Notes: generated by a model not told the origin, from the letters alone. Shown: positions 50,635 through 61,490, numbered from the stretch's first letter. The stretch is 64,000 nucleotides of DNA from Pseudomonas poae (GCA_004000515.1 CP034537.1:6841501-6905500), one strand, 5' to 3'. Program-made: numbers and translations.

Positions 50635-50661
50635 CAAACGCTCAATTCATACGCCCGTTTG
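50635..50661. promoter_or_regulatory. Spaced inverted repeat upstream of fadB
   Basis: CAAACG at 50635-50640 and CGTTTG at 50656-50661, 15 bases apart. The half-sites resemble PsrA half-sites but the spacing is far too long for one operator. Confidence 0.25.
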
Positions 50662-50844
50662 ATTTGGGTATGCCACCTTCATCCAATTCAGGGCAATTGT
50701 CAATCGCTCAAAAAGACTAGGAAAAACGCGACTTTCCAGTCATTTCAGAACCCCGACCCTAAGCCCGCGCCTCATCAATATTTAAATATTCACGAAATCA
50801 ATAATAGAAAGTTTGTGGGAAAAGACTGTACAGAGCGTGATATC

Positions 50845-50957
50845 CGGCTAGGCTAGCCGCAACCACAAAGCGCCTGGATGAACATCCGACGCGGGAAACA
50901 CAGATTTACCGGCCTGCCTGGCCAACTCCAGCCCGATGATGATGTCGGGCTTTTTAT
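50845..50957 (+). ncRNA. Candidate small RNA ending in an orphan terminator
   Basis: A strong rightward terminator (AGCCCGA-TGATGATG-TCGGGC then TTTTTATT, 50930-50957) has no plausible + strand gene before it. Upstream lie two perfect hairpins, CGGCTA-GGC-TAGCCG (50845-50859) and GGATG-AA-CATCC (50876-50887), giving a structured transcript of about 110 bases. The start is not determined; I could not find a good promoter. Confidence 0.35.
50930..50957 (+). terminator. Orphan Rho-independent terminator
   Basis: GCCCGA / TCGGGC stem followed by TTTTTATT on the + strand, where no + strand gene precedes it. Confidence 0.75.
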
Positions 50958-50983
50958 TGCCTGCTGTTTCTACAAGGTTGGGC

Positions 50984-51421
50984 TTAAGCCAAGGCCTTGA
51001 GCAACTTGTCGATGGCTTGCAAATCACTCGCTTCGCCCTTCTCGCCCCAATAGAGGGCAATCATCTGCTTGTCAGCTTCGACCTTGTAGACGTTGTCCGG
51101 CAGCGTCGCAAAATGCGGCAACAACTTCTCATCGACGCACACCTCACGCCACTGATTGACCCAAACCCCAGGCTCCCACTGCCAGTAACTCCAGATAGCC
51201 GGCACGCTGCCGCGCCGTGGTCGACAGTACTGCGCACACGGGCTTGGCGGCTCTTGTTTGAGCCAGTGCGGCCACTCCTGAGGCGCCAACTGCATGGCCA
51301 GGCCGATACGGCGCGCCTCCATGCGCAGGGCCATGCGCCCGCTCTGATGACGCGACGGGCGCAGCCATGCCAGAGGGCTCAGCACCACCACAAGGATTGA
51401 CACCACTATCCAGACCGTCAT
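50984..51421 (-). CDS. Hypothetical single-span membrane-anchored protein
   Basis: A 145-residue protein with one N-terminal membrane segment (MTVWIVVSILVVVLSPLAWL), then a basic stretch and a soluble part rich in Trp and Cys (WPHWLKQEPPSPCAQYCRP, WSYWQWEPGVWVNQW). The fold is unknown. It is conserved-looking, with normal codon use, and lies divergent from the Usp gene. Confidence 0.7.
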   Translation of the reverse strand: MTVWIVVSILVVVLSPLAWLRPSRHQSGRMALRMEARRIGLAMQLAPQEWPHWLKQEPPSPCAQYCRPRRGSVPAIWSYWQWEPGVWVNQWREVCVDEKLLPHFATLPDNVYKVEADKQMIALYWGEKGEASDLQAIDKLLKALA

Positions 51422-51526
51422 ATGTGTACTCCCGAATTTCTAGATGAGCGGATTTGATCTGACGCAACCCCATCCGCTTGAAAGCAGCCATACTGAATTT
51501 ATTGCAGTCCCCTGGAGGAACGCCTC

Positions 51527-51967
51527 ATGCCCTACCAACATATTCTGGTCGCCGTCGATCTGACCGAAGAGTGCGATCCAGTGATCAAGCGCGCACAGGA
51601 ATCTGCATTGGCCAATGGCGCCATATTATCGCTGGTGCATATCGTCGAGCCCATGGCCATGGCCTTTGGGGGTGACGTGCCAATGGACCTTTCCCAGTTG
51701 CAGCAACAACAATTCGACCAGGCCAAGGAGCGCCTTGATCGTTTGATTCTCAAATACCCGCATTTGAAAAAGGAAGACTGCCACCTGACCTACGGCCAAC
51801 CGCGCCAGGAAATCCACCATCTGGCCAAGGAAAAGGCTTGCGACCTGATCGTGGTCGGCAGCCATGGCCGTCACGGCTTGGCATTGCTGCTGGGCTCTAC
51901 CGCCAATGATGTACTGCACGGTGCGCCGTGTGATGTGCTGGCGGTTAAGCTGGTCAAAGCACCTTAA
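51527..51967 (+). CDS. Universal stress protein (UspA family)
   Basis: A 146-residue single Usp domain: MPYQHILVAVDLTEECDPVI at the start and the ATP-binding pattern GSHGRHGLALLLGSTAN (G-2x-G-9x-G-S/T) near residue 117. A nucleotide-binding UspA-type protein is expected, involved in stress survival. The start is the ATG at 51527 after GGAGG. A REP pair follows. Confidence 0.92.
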   Translation: MPYQHILVAVDLTEECDPVIKRAQESALANGAILSLVHIVEPMAMAFGGDVPMDLSQLQQQQFDQAKERLDRLILKYPHLKKEDCHLTYGQPRQEIHHLAKEKACDLIVVGSHGRHGLALLLGSTANDVLHGAPCDVLAVKLVKAP

Positions 51968-51980
51968 GACCAACGCAGAT

Positions 51981-52078
51981 CAAATGTGGGAGCGGGCTTG
52001 CTCGCGAAAGCGCCGTGTCAGTCGCCAAATGTATCAACTGACACACCGCTTTCGCGAGCAAGCCCGCTCCCACATTTG
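51981..52078. repeat. REP pair (REPIN), GCGGGCTTGCTCGCGA type
   Basis: Two inverted copies (core TGGGAGCGGGCTTGCTCGCG) about 30 bases apart, between convergent Usp and uup genes; the best-preserved pair in the window. Confidence 0.92.
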
Positions 52079-52093
52079 GATCGTATTGCATAC

Positions 52094-52133
52094 AAAAAGC
52101 CCGGCGTTCATACAGATGAGCGCCGGGCTTTTT
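52094..52133. terminator. Bidirectional terminator between Usp gene and uup
   Basis: AAAAAGCCCGGCG / CGCCGGGCTTTTT with a 14-base loop; usable by both convergent genes. Confidence 0.9.
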
Positions 52134-52149
52134 ATTACCTATGGATCAA

Positions 52150-54071
52150 TCAAGCATCCAACTCAGCCCAACGCTCCACCAGCACTTCCAGCTCCTGGTT
52201 CAATGTCTCCAGCGAAGCAATGACCTTGGCAGTTTCTGCCGCAGGCCGCAGGTAGAAACCCGCGTCAGCCATTTCCGCTTCAACTGCGGCAATCTGTTGC
52301 TCCTTGGCGTCGATGTCACCCGGCAAGGCTTCCAGCTCGCGCTGCAGCTTGTAGCTGAGCTTTTTCTTGCCTGCTGGTGCAACTTCCGGGGCAGGCGCAG
52401 CAGCAGCGGCCACCGGTGCCACCACCGCCGAGTTCAAGTCGGCCTTGCCGGACTTGCTCTCGGTCACGCCCAGCAAGCGCGGCGAGCCGCCCTGGCGCAG
52501 CCAGTCCTGGTAACCACCGACGTACTCGCGAACCTTGCCTTCACCTTCGAAGACCAGGGTGCTGGTCACTACGTTGTCGAGGAATGCCCGGTCGTGGCTC
52601 ACCATCAATACGGTGCCGTTGAAAGTCAACAGGACCTCTTCCAGCAGTTCGAGGGTTTCTACGTCCAAGTCGTTGGTCGGTTCGTCGAGCACCAGCAGGT
52701 TGGCTGGTTTGCTGAACAACTTGGCCAACAACAGGCGCGCCCGCTCACCACCGGACAAGGCTTTCACCGGGGTACGCGCACGTTGCGGGCTGAACAGGAA
52801 GTCGCCCAGGTAGCTAAGCACGTGGCGGCTCTGGCCGTCGATATCGATAAAGTCGCGGCCTTCAGCGACGTTGTCGATCACGGTTTTTCCAGGTCCAACT
52901 GGTGGCGCAACTGGTCGAAGTAGGCCACGTCGATGCGCGTCCCCTCTTCCACAGTGCCGCTGGTTGGTTGCAAACCGTTGAGCATCAGCTTGAGCAAGGT
53001 GGTCTTGCCGGTACCGTTGGCGCCGAGCAGGCCGATACGGTCGCCGCGCTGCAAGACCATCGAGAAGTCCTTGATCAGGAACGGGCCTTCCGGGTGATGG
53101 AAGCTGACGTTCTCCAGCACCATCACTTGCTTGCCCGACTTGTCGGCGGTGTCCAACTGGATATTGGCCTTGCCGGTGCGCTCACGACGCTCGCTGCGCT
53201 CAACGCGCAGGGCCTTCAGGGCACGCACGCGGCCTTCGTTACGGGTACGCCGTGCCTTGATGCCCTGGCGAATCCAGACTTCTTCCTGGGCCAGCTTCTT
53301 GTCGAACAGTGCGTTGGCGGTTTCTTCGGCTGCCAGCGTGGCTTCCTTGTGCACCAGGAAGCTGGCGTAGTCACCGTTCCAGTCGATCAGGCCGCCACGG
53401 TCCAGTTCAAGGATGCGCGTGGCCAGGTTCTGCAGGAAAGAACGGTCGTGCGTGATGAACAGCACGGCGCCCTGGAAATCCTTGAGGGCTTCTTCAAGCC
53501 AGGCAATGGCGCCAATATCCAGGTGGTTGGTAGGTTCGTCGAGCAGCAGCAGGTCCGGCTCGGATACCAGCGCCTGGGCCAGCAGCACACGACGACGCCA
53601 GCCGCCGGACAACTCGGCGAGGGTCTTGTCGGCCGGCAGTTGCAGGCGGCTCAGGGTGCTGTCGACCAGTTGCTGCAAGCGCCAGCCGTCACGGGCTTCG
53701 AGGTCTTGCTGGACGTGCATCAGCTTGTCCAGGTCTTCCTCGGTGACGCAGTTTTGTGCCAGGTGATGGTACTCGGCGAGCAAGGCGCCCACGCCATCAA
53801 GGCCTTCGGCAACCACGTCGAATACTGTCCGTCCGTCGGCCACCGGCAATTCTTGCGGCAATTCGCCAATCTTGAGGCCTGGCGCGCGCCAAACAGAGCC
53901 GTCATCGGGCTTCTGGTCGCCTTTAACCAGCTTCATCATGCTGGACTTGCCGGTGCCGTTGCGGCCGATGATGCACACCCGCTCACCACGGGCGATCTGC
54001 CAGGACACCTTGTCCAACAACGGCATAGCGCCGAAAGCAAGGGACACATCGCTGAATTTGAGCAGGGTCAT
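52150..54071 (-). pseudogene. uup: ABC-F ATPase Uup, frame broken by a one-base deletion
   Basis: A duplicated ABC ATPase of the ABC-F class. The first ATPase has GRNGTGKSSMMKLVKG and LSGGWRRRVLLAQALVSEP with LLLLDEPTNHLD; the second has GANGTGKTTLLKLML and LSGGERARLLLAKLF with LVLDEPTNDLD. Between them is the ABC-F linker, and the C-terminus is the coiled coil of Uup. The frame breaks in the T5 run at 52884-52888; one more T (A on the coding strand) joins DLEKTVIDNVAEGRDF and gives 640 residues. Uup affects translation and transposon excision in E. coli. Probably intact in the organism. Confidence 0.92.
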
Positions 54072-54284
54072 ACGCTTCTCCAAAAACTGGGCGCGCATTC
54101 TACCTGAGTTGAGGGTGGGATGCGGCTGGCATTTTCGCTGCCGACACGTTCTGTAGGACATTTGCGCCGAACCTGAACGAACCGGCCGGCAAAGCTTTCG
54201 TAGGTGTTGGGCAAAAGGCTAAGCTAGGAGCAATCAGTGTCGGCAGTGCCGACGCTATTCGTGATTTCTCTGCACGGACGTCTC

Positions 54285-56212
54285 ATGCGCAGCCGCCTTT
54301 TCAACTTTTTATCTTGTCTGCTCCTTTCCGCCACCGCCGTTCAATCCGCCCAGGCCGTGGACCTCACCACCCAACGCCAGTATTACGATGAAGCCAAACG
54401 CGCCTTGGCCAAAGGCGATAGCGGACCTTACATGCAATACAGCCAGGCCCTGGCCGATTATCCGCTGACGCCGTACCTGGCCTACGACGAGCTGACCGCG
54501 CGCCTGAAAACCGCGAGCAACGAGGAGATTGAACAATTCCTCGCCAAAAACGGTGACCTGCCCCAAGCCAACTGGATGAAATTGCGCTGGTTGCGCTGGC
54601 TCGCCGACCGGGGCGATTGGCAGACCTTTGAAAAGTACTACGATCCCAAACTCAATTTCGTAGAACTGGACTGCCTGCATGGCCAATACCAGCTCACCCA
54701 TAATCTGAAGGCCGAAGGCTACAAGACCACCGAGAAACTGTGGCTTACCGGTAAATCCCAGCCGTCCGCCTGCGATGCCACCTTTGGCCAGTGGGCCGCC
54801 GACGGCCAGCTCACCGAACAGAAGATCTGGGACCGCGCCAAGCTCGCGGCCGAGGCGCGCAACTACGCGCTGGCCAACAGCCTGGTGAAAACCCTGCCCA
54901 CCCTCGGCGCTCAAGGCCGCCTGATGGTGGACGTAGCGCAAAAGCCAGACATGCTCGGCGACCCGTCGCGCTTCCTGCCGGCCAACGAAGCCATGTCTGA
55001 CGCCGTGGGCCTGGGCCTGCGCCGCCTGGCTCGCCAAGACCCGGACAAAGCCATGGCCCTGCTCGATGGCTACGCCAGCAGCATGCACTTCTCCCGTGAC
55101 GAAAAAGTGTCGATCGCCCGGGAAATCGGCCTGACCCTGGCCCGTCGCTATGACCCGCGCGCCTTGGACGTGATGACCAAGTACGACCCGGAGCTGCGTG
55201 ACAACACCGTGTCCGAATGGCGCCTGCGCCTGCTCTTGCGCCTGGCGCGCTGGGAAGATGCCTACCAGCTTACCCGCAAGCTCCCACAGGACTTGGCGAC
55301 CACCAACCGCTGGCGTTACTGGCAGGCCCGCAGCCTGGAACTGGCCGAACCGAAAAACCCACAGGCCTTGGTGCTTTACAAAAACGTGGCCAAGGAACGC
55401 GACTTCTACGGGTTCCTCGCGGCTGATCGCTCCAAGTCACCGTACCAGTTGACCAACCGACCGTTGGTGATGAGCCAGGCACTGATGAACAAGGTGCGCA
55501 ACACGCCGGGCGTACGCCGTGCCCTGGAGTTCTACGCCCGTGGCCAGATCGTCGATGGCCGCCGCGAGTGGTACCACGTCAGCCGTCATTTCAACCGCGA
55601 TGAAATGGTTGCCCAGGCCAAGCTGGCCTATGACATGAAGTGGTACTTCCCGGCGATCCGCACCATCAGCCAGGCGCAGTATTGGGATGATCTGGATATC
55701 CGCTTCCCAATGGCCCACCGCGACACGCTGGTGCGCGAAGCCAAGGTACGTGGCCTGCACTCAAGTTGGGTGTTTGCCATTACTCGCCAGGAAAGCGCCT
55801 TCATGGACGACGCCCGCTCCGGCGTCGGCGCCAGCGGCTTGATGCAGTTGATGCCTGGGACCGCCAAGGAAACCGCGCGCAAGTTCAGCATCCCCTGGCC
55901 TCCCCGGCCCAGGTGCTGGACCCGGACAAAAACATCCAGCTCGGCGCCGCGTACCTGAGCCAAGTGCACAGCCAGTTCAACGGTAACCGCGTGCTTGCCT
56001 CAGCCGCCTATAACGCCGGCCCTGGTCGCGTGCGCCAATGGCTGCGCGGTGCCGATCACCTGAGTTTCGACGTGTGGGTGGAAAGCATCCCATTCGACGA
56101 AACCCGTCAGTACGTGCAGAACGTGCTGTCTTATTCGGTGATCTACGGGCAGAAGCTCAATTCGCCACAGCCGCTGGTGGATTGGCATGAGCGCTATTTT
56201 GATGATCAGTAA
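54285..56212 (+). pseudogene. slt: Soluble lytic murein transglycosylase Slt, frame broken
   Basis: A 642-residue periplasmic enzyme that cleaves peptidoglycan with 1,6-anhydro ends. The signal peptide is MRSRLFNFLSCLLLSATAVQ with QAVDL after it; the middle is the alpha-superhelical ring domain, and the catalytic domain has AITRQESAFMDDARSGVGASG (Glu) and GLMQLMPGTA. The frame shifts in the C4 run at 55892-55895; with one more C the sequence goes FSIPLASPAQVLDPDKNIQLGA, NRVLASAAYNAGPGRVRQW and ends at 56212. The start is the ATG at 54285. Probably intact in the organism. Confidence 0.93.
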
Positions 56213-56229
56213 GGCGTGACGCAGCAATG

Positions 56230-56263
56230 AAAATGCCCGCATTGAAAAATGCGGGCATTTTTT
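56230..56263. terminator. Bidirectional terminator between slt and ABC exporter gene
   Basis: AAAATGCCCGCATT-GAA-AAATGCGGGCATTTTTTA, between convergent genes. Confidence 0.9.
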
Positions 56264-56275
56264 ATGGACGATGAC

Positions 56276-58063
56276 TCAGTGCGAAACGCGTTCCTCCACC
56301 CCATCACTGAACTGCAACGCCGCCAACCGCGCATACAACGGATTGCTCGCAATCAGTTGCTGATGCGTGCCCACCGCCACCAGCTTGCCCTGGTCCATCA
56401 CCGCAATGCGGTCTGCATTCTTCACCGTCGCCAAACGATGGGCGATCACCAGCGTGGTGCGGCCCTGCATCAATTGCGGCAGCGCTTGCTGGATCAGGTG
56501 CTCACTCTGGGCATCCAGGGCGCTGGTGGCCTCGTCCAGCAACAATATCGGCGCATCCACCAGCAACGCGCGGGCGATAGCCAAGCGTTGGCGCTGGCCG
56601 CCGGAAAGGCCCATGCCACCGTCGCCGAGGTGGGTCTGGTAGCCGCTGGGCATTTGCAGGATGAAGTCGTGGGCGTGGGCGATGCGTGCAGCGGCCTCGA
56701 CCTGCTCTGTGGTGGCTGTCGGGTTGCCGTAGCGGATATTTTCTTCGACGCTGCCGAAGAACAGCGCGGGGCTCTGGGATACCAGGGCGAAGTGGCGCCG
56801 CAGGTCCATGGGGTCGAGTTCGGTCAGCGGCTGGCCTTCGAGCAGGATGCGGCCTTGTTGTGGGTCATAAAAACGTAGCAACAGGTCGAAGATCGTCGAC
56901 TTGCCAGCGCCGGAAGGGCCGACCAGCGCCAGGGTTTCGCCGGGATTGATGGTCAGGTTCAAGCCATCGATGGCGTAGCTATCGGGCCGTGACGGGTAGG
57001 AAAAACGCACGTCTTGCAGTTCCATGCGACCGCTGACCCGCTCGGGTAATTGAACGGTGCCGTCAGCGGGCGCCTTGATCTCATTGCTCGACTGCAACAA
57101 TTCACCGATGCGCTCGGCGGCGCCGGCGGCACGCTGCAACTCACCCAGCACTTCGCTCAAGGTGCCGACGGCGCTGCCGACGATCAGGCTGTAGAACACA
57201 AATGCCGCCAGCTCACCGCCAGAAATGCGCCCGCCAATCACGTCCATGCCGCCGACCCACAGCATCACGCCCACGGCACCCAGCACCAGCATGATTACCA
57301 GGGTAATCAGCCAGGCGCGCTGGACGATGCGTTTACGCGCGGTGGTGAACGCGTCTTCCACGGTCACGGCGAAGCGCTGCTCGTCCTGCACCTGATGGTT
57401 GTAGGCCTGCACCGTCTTGATCTGGCCGAGAGTCTCGGACACGTAGCTGCCCACATCGGCAATCCGGTCCTGGCTCTGGCGCGACAAACTGCGTACACGC
57501 CGACCGAAGATCAGGATCGGCGCCAGCACCAACGGCAACGCCACCACCACGATGCTGGTGAGCTTGGGGTTGGTGACAAACAGCAGCACGATACCGCCCA
57601 GCACCATCAAGGCATTGCGCAGGAACAATGACAGCGAGGAGCCGATTACCGATTGCAGCAAGGTGGTGTCGGTGGTCAGCCGCGACTGGATTTCCGAGCT
57701 GCGGTTGTTCTCATAGAAACCTGGGTGCAGGTAGATCAGGTGGTTGAACACTTGTCGGCGGATATCGGCCACGACACGTTCGCCGATCCACGACACCAGG
57801 TAGAACCGCGCAAACGTGCCCACGGCCAAGCCCAGCACCAACAACATGAACAAACCGATGGACTGGTTGAGCAGGTGCGGCGACTGAGTCATAAAGCCCT
57901 GGTCCACCAGCAAGCGAATACCCTGGCCCATGGACAAGGTGATGCCTGCGGTCACAATAAGCGCCAACAAGGCGCCGAGCGCCTGCCAGCGGTAGGGCGC
58001 AATAAAACGGCTGGCCAGGCGAATGGCACGGCGTTGACGGACTGAGAACATGGAGGGCATCAC
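56276..58063 (-). CDS. ABC exporter (MsbA-like half transporter)
   Basis: A 595-residue fusion of a six-helix membrane domain (residues 1-330) and an ATPase. It has Walker A GPSGAGKSTIFDLLLRF, signature LSGGQRQRLAIARALLVD and Walker B ILLLDEATSALD, with D-loop and H-loop (LVIAHRLATVKNAD). The group exports lipids or drugs; no partner gene is adjacent. The start is the ATG at 58063 or the next one at 58060. Confidence 0.9.
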   Translation of the reverse strand: MMPSMFSVRQRRAIRLASRFIAPYRWQALGALLALIVTAGITLSMGQGIRLLVDQGFMTQSPHLLNQSIGLFMLLVLGLAVGTFARFYLVSWIGERVVADIRRQVFNHLIYLHPGFYENNRSSEIQSRLTTDTTLLQSVIGSSLSLFLRNALMVLGGIVLLFVTNPKLTSIVVVALPLVLAPILIFGRRVRSLSRQSQDRIADVGSYVSETLGQIKTVQAYNHQVQDEQRFAVTVEDAFTTARKRIVQRAWLITLVIMLVLGAVGVMLWVGGMDVIGGRISGGELAAFVFYSLIVGSAVGTLSEVLGELQRAAGAAERIGELLQSSNEIKAPADGTVQLPERVSGRMELQDVRFSYPSRPDSYAIDGLNLTINPGETLALVGPSGAGKSTIFDLLLRFYDPQQGRILLEGQPLTELDPMDLRRHFALVSQSPALFFGSVEENIRYGNPTATTEQVEAAARIAHAHDFILQMPSGYQTHLGDGGMGLSGGQRQRLAIARALLVDAPILLLDEATSALDAQSEHLIQQALPQLMQGRTTLVIAHRLATVKNADRIAVMDQGKLVAVGTHQQLIASNPLYARLAALQFSDGVEERVSH

Positions 58064-58311
58064 CGATGAGGAACCTGTACACCTACATGGGGGGAACTTC
58101 GCTAAATAACAACTTTCGTAAAGGCAATGAGTCAGGTTAATTATGCCCGCCGATGCTGATGCCTAGAGGCTATCGGTCTAATGCCTGGCTGGAAATTTGT
58201 ATCGGTTTCTGGTGGACTGAGTATTCGAACCGCTGATCGTGTATGGAGTTGTAACAGCTCAGTCACGCGGGGGTATTAGAGTAGGTACACAACCTGATGA
58301 GGAGACAGGCC

Positions 58312-58491
58312 ATGACCTTGCACACTAGCAGCACTGACAAAGTAGAAGTCGTCCGCAAAGAACGTCAGGCACACCTGGGTTGCTCGATTATCGACGCTCA
58401 AGGCCGTGAAGTGCCTATCACTGAGGACATGATCCAGCAAGCATGCCGCGAGCTGGAACAGCGACTGGTCAAGCCTGCACAGCAAGGCTGA
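58312..58491 (+). CDS. PA1571-family small protein
   Basis: A 59-residue protein, MTLHTSSTDKVEVVRKERQ followed by AHLGCSIIDAQGREVPITEDMIQQACRELEQRL (read in parts). It matches the short Pseudomonas PA1571 family of unknown function. A GAGGAG lies before the ATG at 58312, so a start at 58297 is not used. The terminator at 58509 closes it. No membrane span. Confidence 0.82.
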   Translation: MTLHTSSTDKVEVVRKERQAHLGCSIIDAQGREVPITEDMIQQACRELEQRLVKPAQQG

Positions 58492-58508
58492 AGCGCCCAC
58501 GCTCTTTC

Positions 58509-58537
58509 AAACCCGGCCCTGGTGGCCGGGTTTTTTA
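58509..58537. terminator. Bidirectional terminator between PA1571-family gene and pdxB
   Basis: AAACCCGGCC-CTGGT-GGCCGGGTTTTTTAT, convergent genes on either side. Confidence 0.9.
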
Positions 58538-58544
58538 TCGGCGT

Positions 58545-59687
58545 TTAAAGGGCGTTGGCACCCAGCGCCGAGACGATCTGCGACAGCGCCTCTGATTCCC
58601 CGTTGATGCGCACCTTCAAGCCATCGATCTCGCGGCGCGCGGGGTAATGTTTGCGCAGCAGGTCAAAGGCTTTACGTTGCTCTTCCACTGTACCTACAAG
58701 GCTACGACGGAAATCCGCATCGTCCCGACGCGGGTCGTACACGCTGCGGCACAGGGTTGCCAACGCCCAAGCCGGGTCAGTCTCAGCGTTCAGGTGCACC
58801 TCGGCCAGCCACAACGGCGGCAGCAGGTCACTCAATTGAATGCTCGCCTCCTGGCCCACGTGGGCACAGAACGCCTGATAGATCTGCGCCGTACCGCGCT
58901 GGCGGCCTTCCAGGCTGTAGCCGGCGATATGCGGCGTGGCCAACACGCACAGGTCGGCGAGATCGACGTCCACTTGCGGTTCGCCTTCCCAGACGTCCAA
59001 CACGGCTTGCAGGTCCTCGCGCTCCAGTAGCACTTCGCGCAGGGCCGCGTTATCCACCACCGCGCCACGGCTGGCATTGATCAGCCAAGTACCAGGCTTG
59101 AGTTGGTTGAGGCGCTGGCGGTCGAACAAGTGCCAGGTAGAGCCGTTGCCGGACTTGGTCAGCGGCGTGTGCAGGCTGATCGCATCGCACTGCTCGATGA
59201 TCTGTTCCAGGCTGACGTAATCACCGTCTTCGGCGATCTGCCGTGGCGGGTCGCAGACCAGCACGTTCCAGCCCAGGCCCTTGAGTACCTTGACCAGTCG
59301 CCCGCCCACTTCACCAGCGCCCACTACGCCGTAGGTACGTTGATTGAGGTCGGCCCCTTCGATTTCGGCCAGGGTCTGCAGGCTGCCCAGCACGTAGTCC
59401 ACGACGCCACGGGCATTGCAGCCGGGGGCGCTGGACCACTGGATACCGGCCTGCTTGAAATAATCGAGGTCCAGGTGATCGGTGCCAATGGTGCAGGTGC
59501 CGACAAAGCGCACCGGGGTGCCCTCCAACAAGGCACGGTTGACGTTGGTCACCGAGCGCACCAGCAAGACATCGGCCTGTTCGACGGTAGCACGGTCGAT
59601 GGAACGGCCGGGCACGCGGCGAATCTCGCCAAACCCTTCGAAGAAGGCGTCGAGCAGCGGAATATTTTCGTCGGCAACAATCAGCAT
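58545..59687 (-). CDS. pdxB: Erythronate-4-phosphate dehydrogenase PdxB
   Basis: A 380-residue dehydrogenase in pyridoxal phosphate synthesis, oxidising 4-phosphoerythronate. The NAD site [20 protein letters not shown], the catalytic Arg in [12 protein letters not shown], and the His in [13 protein letters not shown] are present. The C-terminus has the PdxB-specific domain. Divergent from the MATE gene. Confidence 0.95.
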   Translation of the reverse strand: MLIVADENIPLLDAFFEGFGEIRRVPGRSIDRATVEQADVLLVRSVTNVNRALLEGTPVRFVGTCTIGTDHLDLDYFKQAGIQWSSAPGCNARGVVDYVLGSLQTLAEIEGADLNQRTYGVVGAGEVGGRLVKVLKGLGWNVLVCDPPRQIAEDGDYVSLEQIIEQCDAISLHTPLTKSGNGSTWHLFDRQRLNQLKPGTWLINASRGAVVDNAALREVLLEREDLQAVLDVWEGEPQVDVDLADLCVLATPHIAGYSLEGRQRGTAQIYQAFCAHVGQEASIQLSDLLPPLWLAEVHLNAETDPAWALATLCRSVYDPRRDDADFRRSLVGTVEEQRKAFDLLRKHYPARREIDGLKVRINGESEALSQIVSALGANAL

Positions 59688-59820
59688 GGCAGGCTCCTTT
59701 GGCGGACCCGCAGTGTACAGGGCGCTTACAAATCGCTAACACAGGTTTTTTCCTGACCAGTGTGTCAAGGCGTAGAATCCGCCGTCCTTGCGTTCCCCCC
59801 TTATTCCTGGACACCCGTAC

Positions 59821-61215
59821 GTGAACACTGCCACCGCCCTCCTCACCCGCCCTGCCCGCATCAGCCGGGAAGTGCGCGACCTGCTGAAGCTCGCCCTGCC
59901 GATCATGATCGGCCAACTGGCCACCACTGCCATGAGCTTTGTCGACGCGGTGATGGCCGGGCGAGTCAGCCCGCAGGATCTGGCGGCGGTGGGCCTGGGC
60001 AATTCGATCTGGATTCCGGTGTACCTGCTGATGACCGGCACGTTGCTGGCCACGACGCCGAAAGTCGCCCAGCGCTATGGCGCCGGTCAATTCAGTGAGA
60101 TCGGGCCATTGGTGCGTCAGTCACTGTGGTTGGCCTTGGTGGTGGGGATCACAGCCGCCTTGTTGCTGTTGTGCGCCGAACCTATTTTGCACGCGATGAA
60201 GGTTGAGGCCGACTTGATCAAGCCCTCCATGGGCTACCTGCACGGGATCGCCGCCGGCATGCCGGCCATCGCCTTCTATTACGTGTTGCGCTGCTTCAGT
60301 GACGGCCTGGGACGCACCCGGCCGAGCATGGTCATGGGCCTGTGTGGCCTGGCGCTGAATATTCCGCTGAACTACATCTTCATCTATGGCCACCTGGGCG
60401 TGCCGGCCATGGGCGGCGTCGGCTGTGGCTGGGCCACGGCCATTGCGATGTGGGTGATGATGCTCGGCCTGGCGGGCTGGACGCGTTTTGGCCCGGCTTA
60501 CCAGAGCAGTGAATTGTTCAAGCGTTTCGACTGGCCGCAATGGGCGGTGATCAAGCGCGTGCTGAGCATCGGCCTGCCCATTGGCATCGCGATCTTTGCC
60601 GAGTCGAGCATCTTCGCGGTGATCGCCCTGCTGATCGGAAGCCTGGGGGCCACGGTGGTGTCGGGGCATCAGATCGCCCTGAACGTCAGCTCCCTGGTGT
60701 TCATGATTCCCTACTCACTGAGCATGGCCGTCACCGTACGCGTGGGCCAGGCCCTGGGCCGTGGCGAGCCGCGTGAAGCGCGCTTCGCGGCAGGAATCGG
60801 CATGGGTACGGCGCTGGCGTACGCCTGCCTGTCGTGCAGCCTGATGCTGGTGTTTCGCGAGCAGATTGCCGCGATCTACACCCCGGACCCGGTGGTGATT
60901 CACCTGGCCTCGACGTTGATCGTGTTTTCCGCGCTGTTCCAGTTTTCCGATTCGATCCAGGTCACGGCTGCCGGTGCGTTGCGGGGCTATCAGGACACCC
61001 GGGTAACCATGGTGCTGACGTTGTTTGCCTACTGGGGCGTGGGGCTACCGGTAGGTTACGCGCTGGGGCTGACCGACTGGTTCGGCGAACCCAGCGGCCC
61101 AAGCGGTTTGTGGCAAGGGCTGATCGTGGGCCTGAGTTGCGCAGCGGGGATGCTGCTGGTGCGCCTGGCGCGCAGTGCACGCCGTTACATCCGCGCAGCC
61201 AAGGCGCACGGTTAG
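59821..61215 (+). CDS. MATE-family multidrug efflux transporter (NorM/PmpM-like)
   Basis: A 464-residue, 12-helix MATE pump. It begins at a GTG ([20 protein letters not shown]) and has [24 protein letters not shown] in helix 1, [12 protein letters not shown] and [20 protein letters not shown] (the conserved Asp and Arg region) in the C-terminal half. Relatives use Na+ or H+ to expel fluoroquinolones, dyes and cationic drugs; PmpM of P. aeruginosa is the closest I recall. It is convergent with tusA, ending 4 bases into it. Confidence 0.92.
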   Translation: MNTATALLTRPARISREVRDLLKLALPIMIGQLATTAMSFVDAVMAGRVSPQDLAAVGLGNSIWIPVYLLMTGTLLATTPKVAQRYGAGQFSEIGPLVRQSLWLALVVGITAALLLLCAEPILHAMKVEADLIKPSMGYLHGIAAGMPAIAFYYVLRCFSDGLGRTRPSMVMGLCGLALNIPLNYIFIYGHLGVPAMGGVGCGWATAIAMWVMMLGLAGWTRFGPAYQSSELFKRFDWPQWAVIKRVLSIGLPIGIAIFAESSIFAVIALLIGSLGATVVSGHQIALNVSSLVFMIPYSLSMAVTVRVGQALGRGEPREARFAAGIGMGTALAYACLSCSLMLVFREQIAAIYTPDPVVIHLASTLIVFSALFQFSDSIQVTAAGALRGYQDTRVTMVLTLFAYWGVGLPVGYALGLTDWFGEPSGPSGLWQGLIVGLSCAAGMLLVRLARSARRYIRAAKAHG

Positions 61216-61463
61216 GCGGACTTCTTGCGAATCCAGTACAGGTAAGTGCCGGCCTGTTCCTGCTGATCCACCAGTTCGTGGTCCAGGAATACGCAGAACT
61301 TGGGAATATCGCGACGGGTGGACGGGTCGGTCGCGATCACCTTGAGCAAGCCGCCTGGCGGCAGGTCACGAATGTGCTGGTGCAGCATCATCACCGGCTC
61401 GGGGCAGTTGAGGCCGGTGGCGTCCAAGGTGCCGTCGACGGGTAGATCCTGGGGTTGGCTCAT
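61212..61463 (-). CDS. tusA: Sulfurtransferase TusA
   Basis: An 83-residue sulfur carrier with the catalytic C20 in the CPxP motif ([12 protein letters not shown]). TusA accepts persulfide from IscS and passes it into tRNA 2-thiouridine synthesis, and it also affects molybdenum cofactor and Fe-S use. The length and motif are standard. A REP region follows its start. Confidence 0.95.
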   Translation of the reverse strand: MSQPQDLPVDGTLDATGLNCPEPVMMLHQHIRDLPPGGLLKVIATDPSTRRDIPKFCVFLDHELVDQQEQAGTYLYWIRKKSA

Positions 61464-61490
61464 CTCTCACTCCTTAAACCGGCCCGCCCT

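Larger units (their letters stand above)
50486..50983. other. Intergenic region upstream of fadB
   Basis: 498 bases, AT-rich in the part next to fadB. It holds the fadB promoter (leftward), an inverted repeat at 50635-50661, small dyads at 50845-50859 and 50876-50887, and an orphan rightward terminator at 50930-50957. An open frame at 50503-50856 is not credible. Confidence 0.6.

Noticed and set aside
50503..50856. A 117-codon frame upstream of fadB
   Set aside because: No start context, no family resemblance and irregular composition; it covers the fadB promoter.
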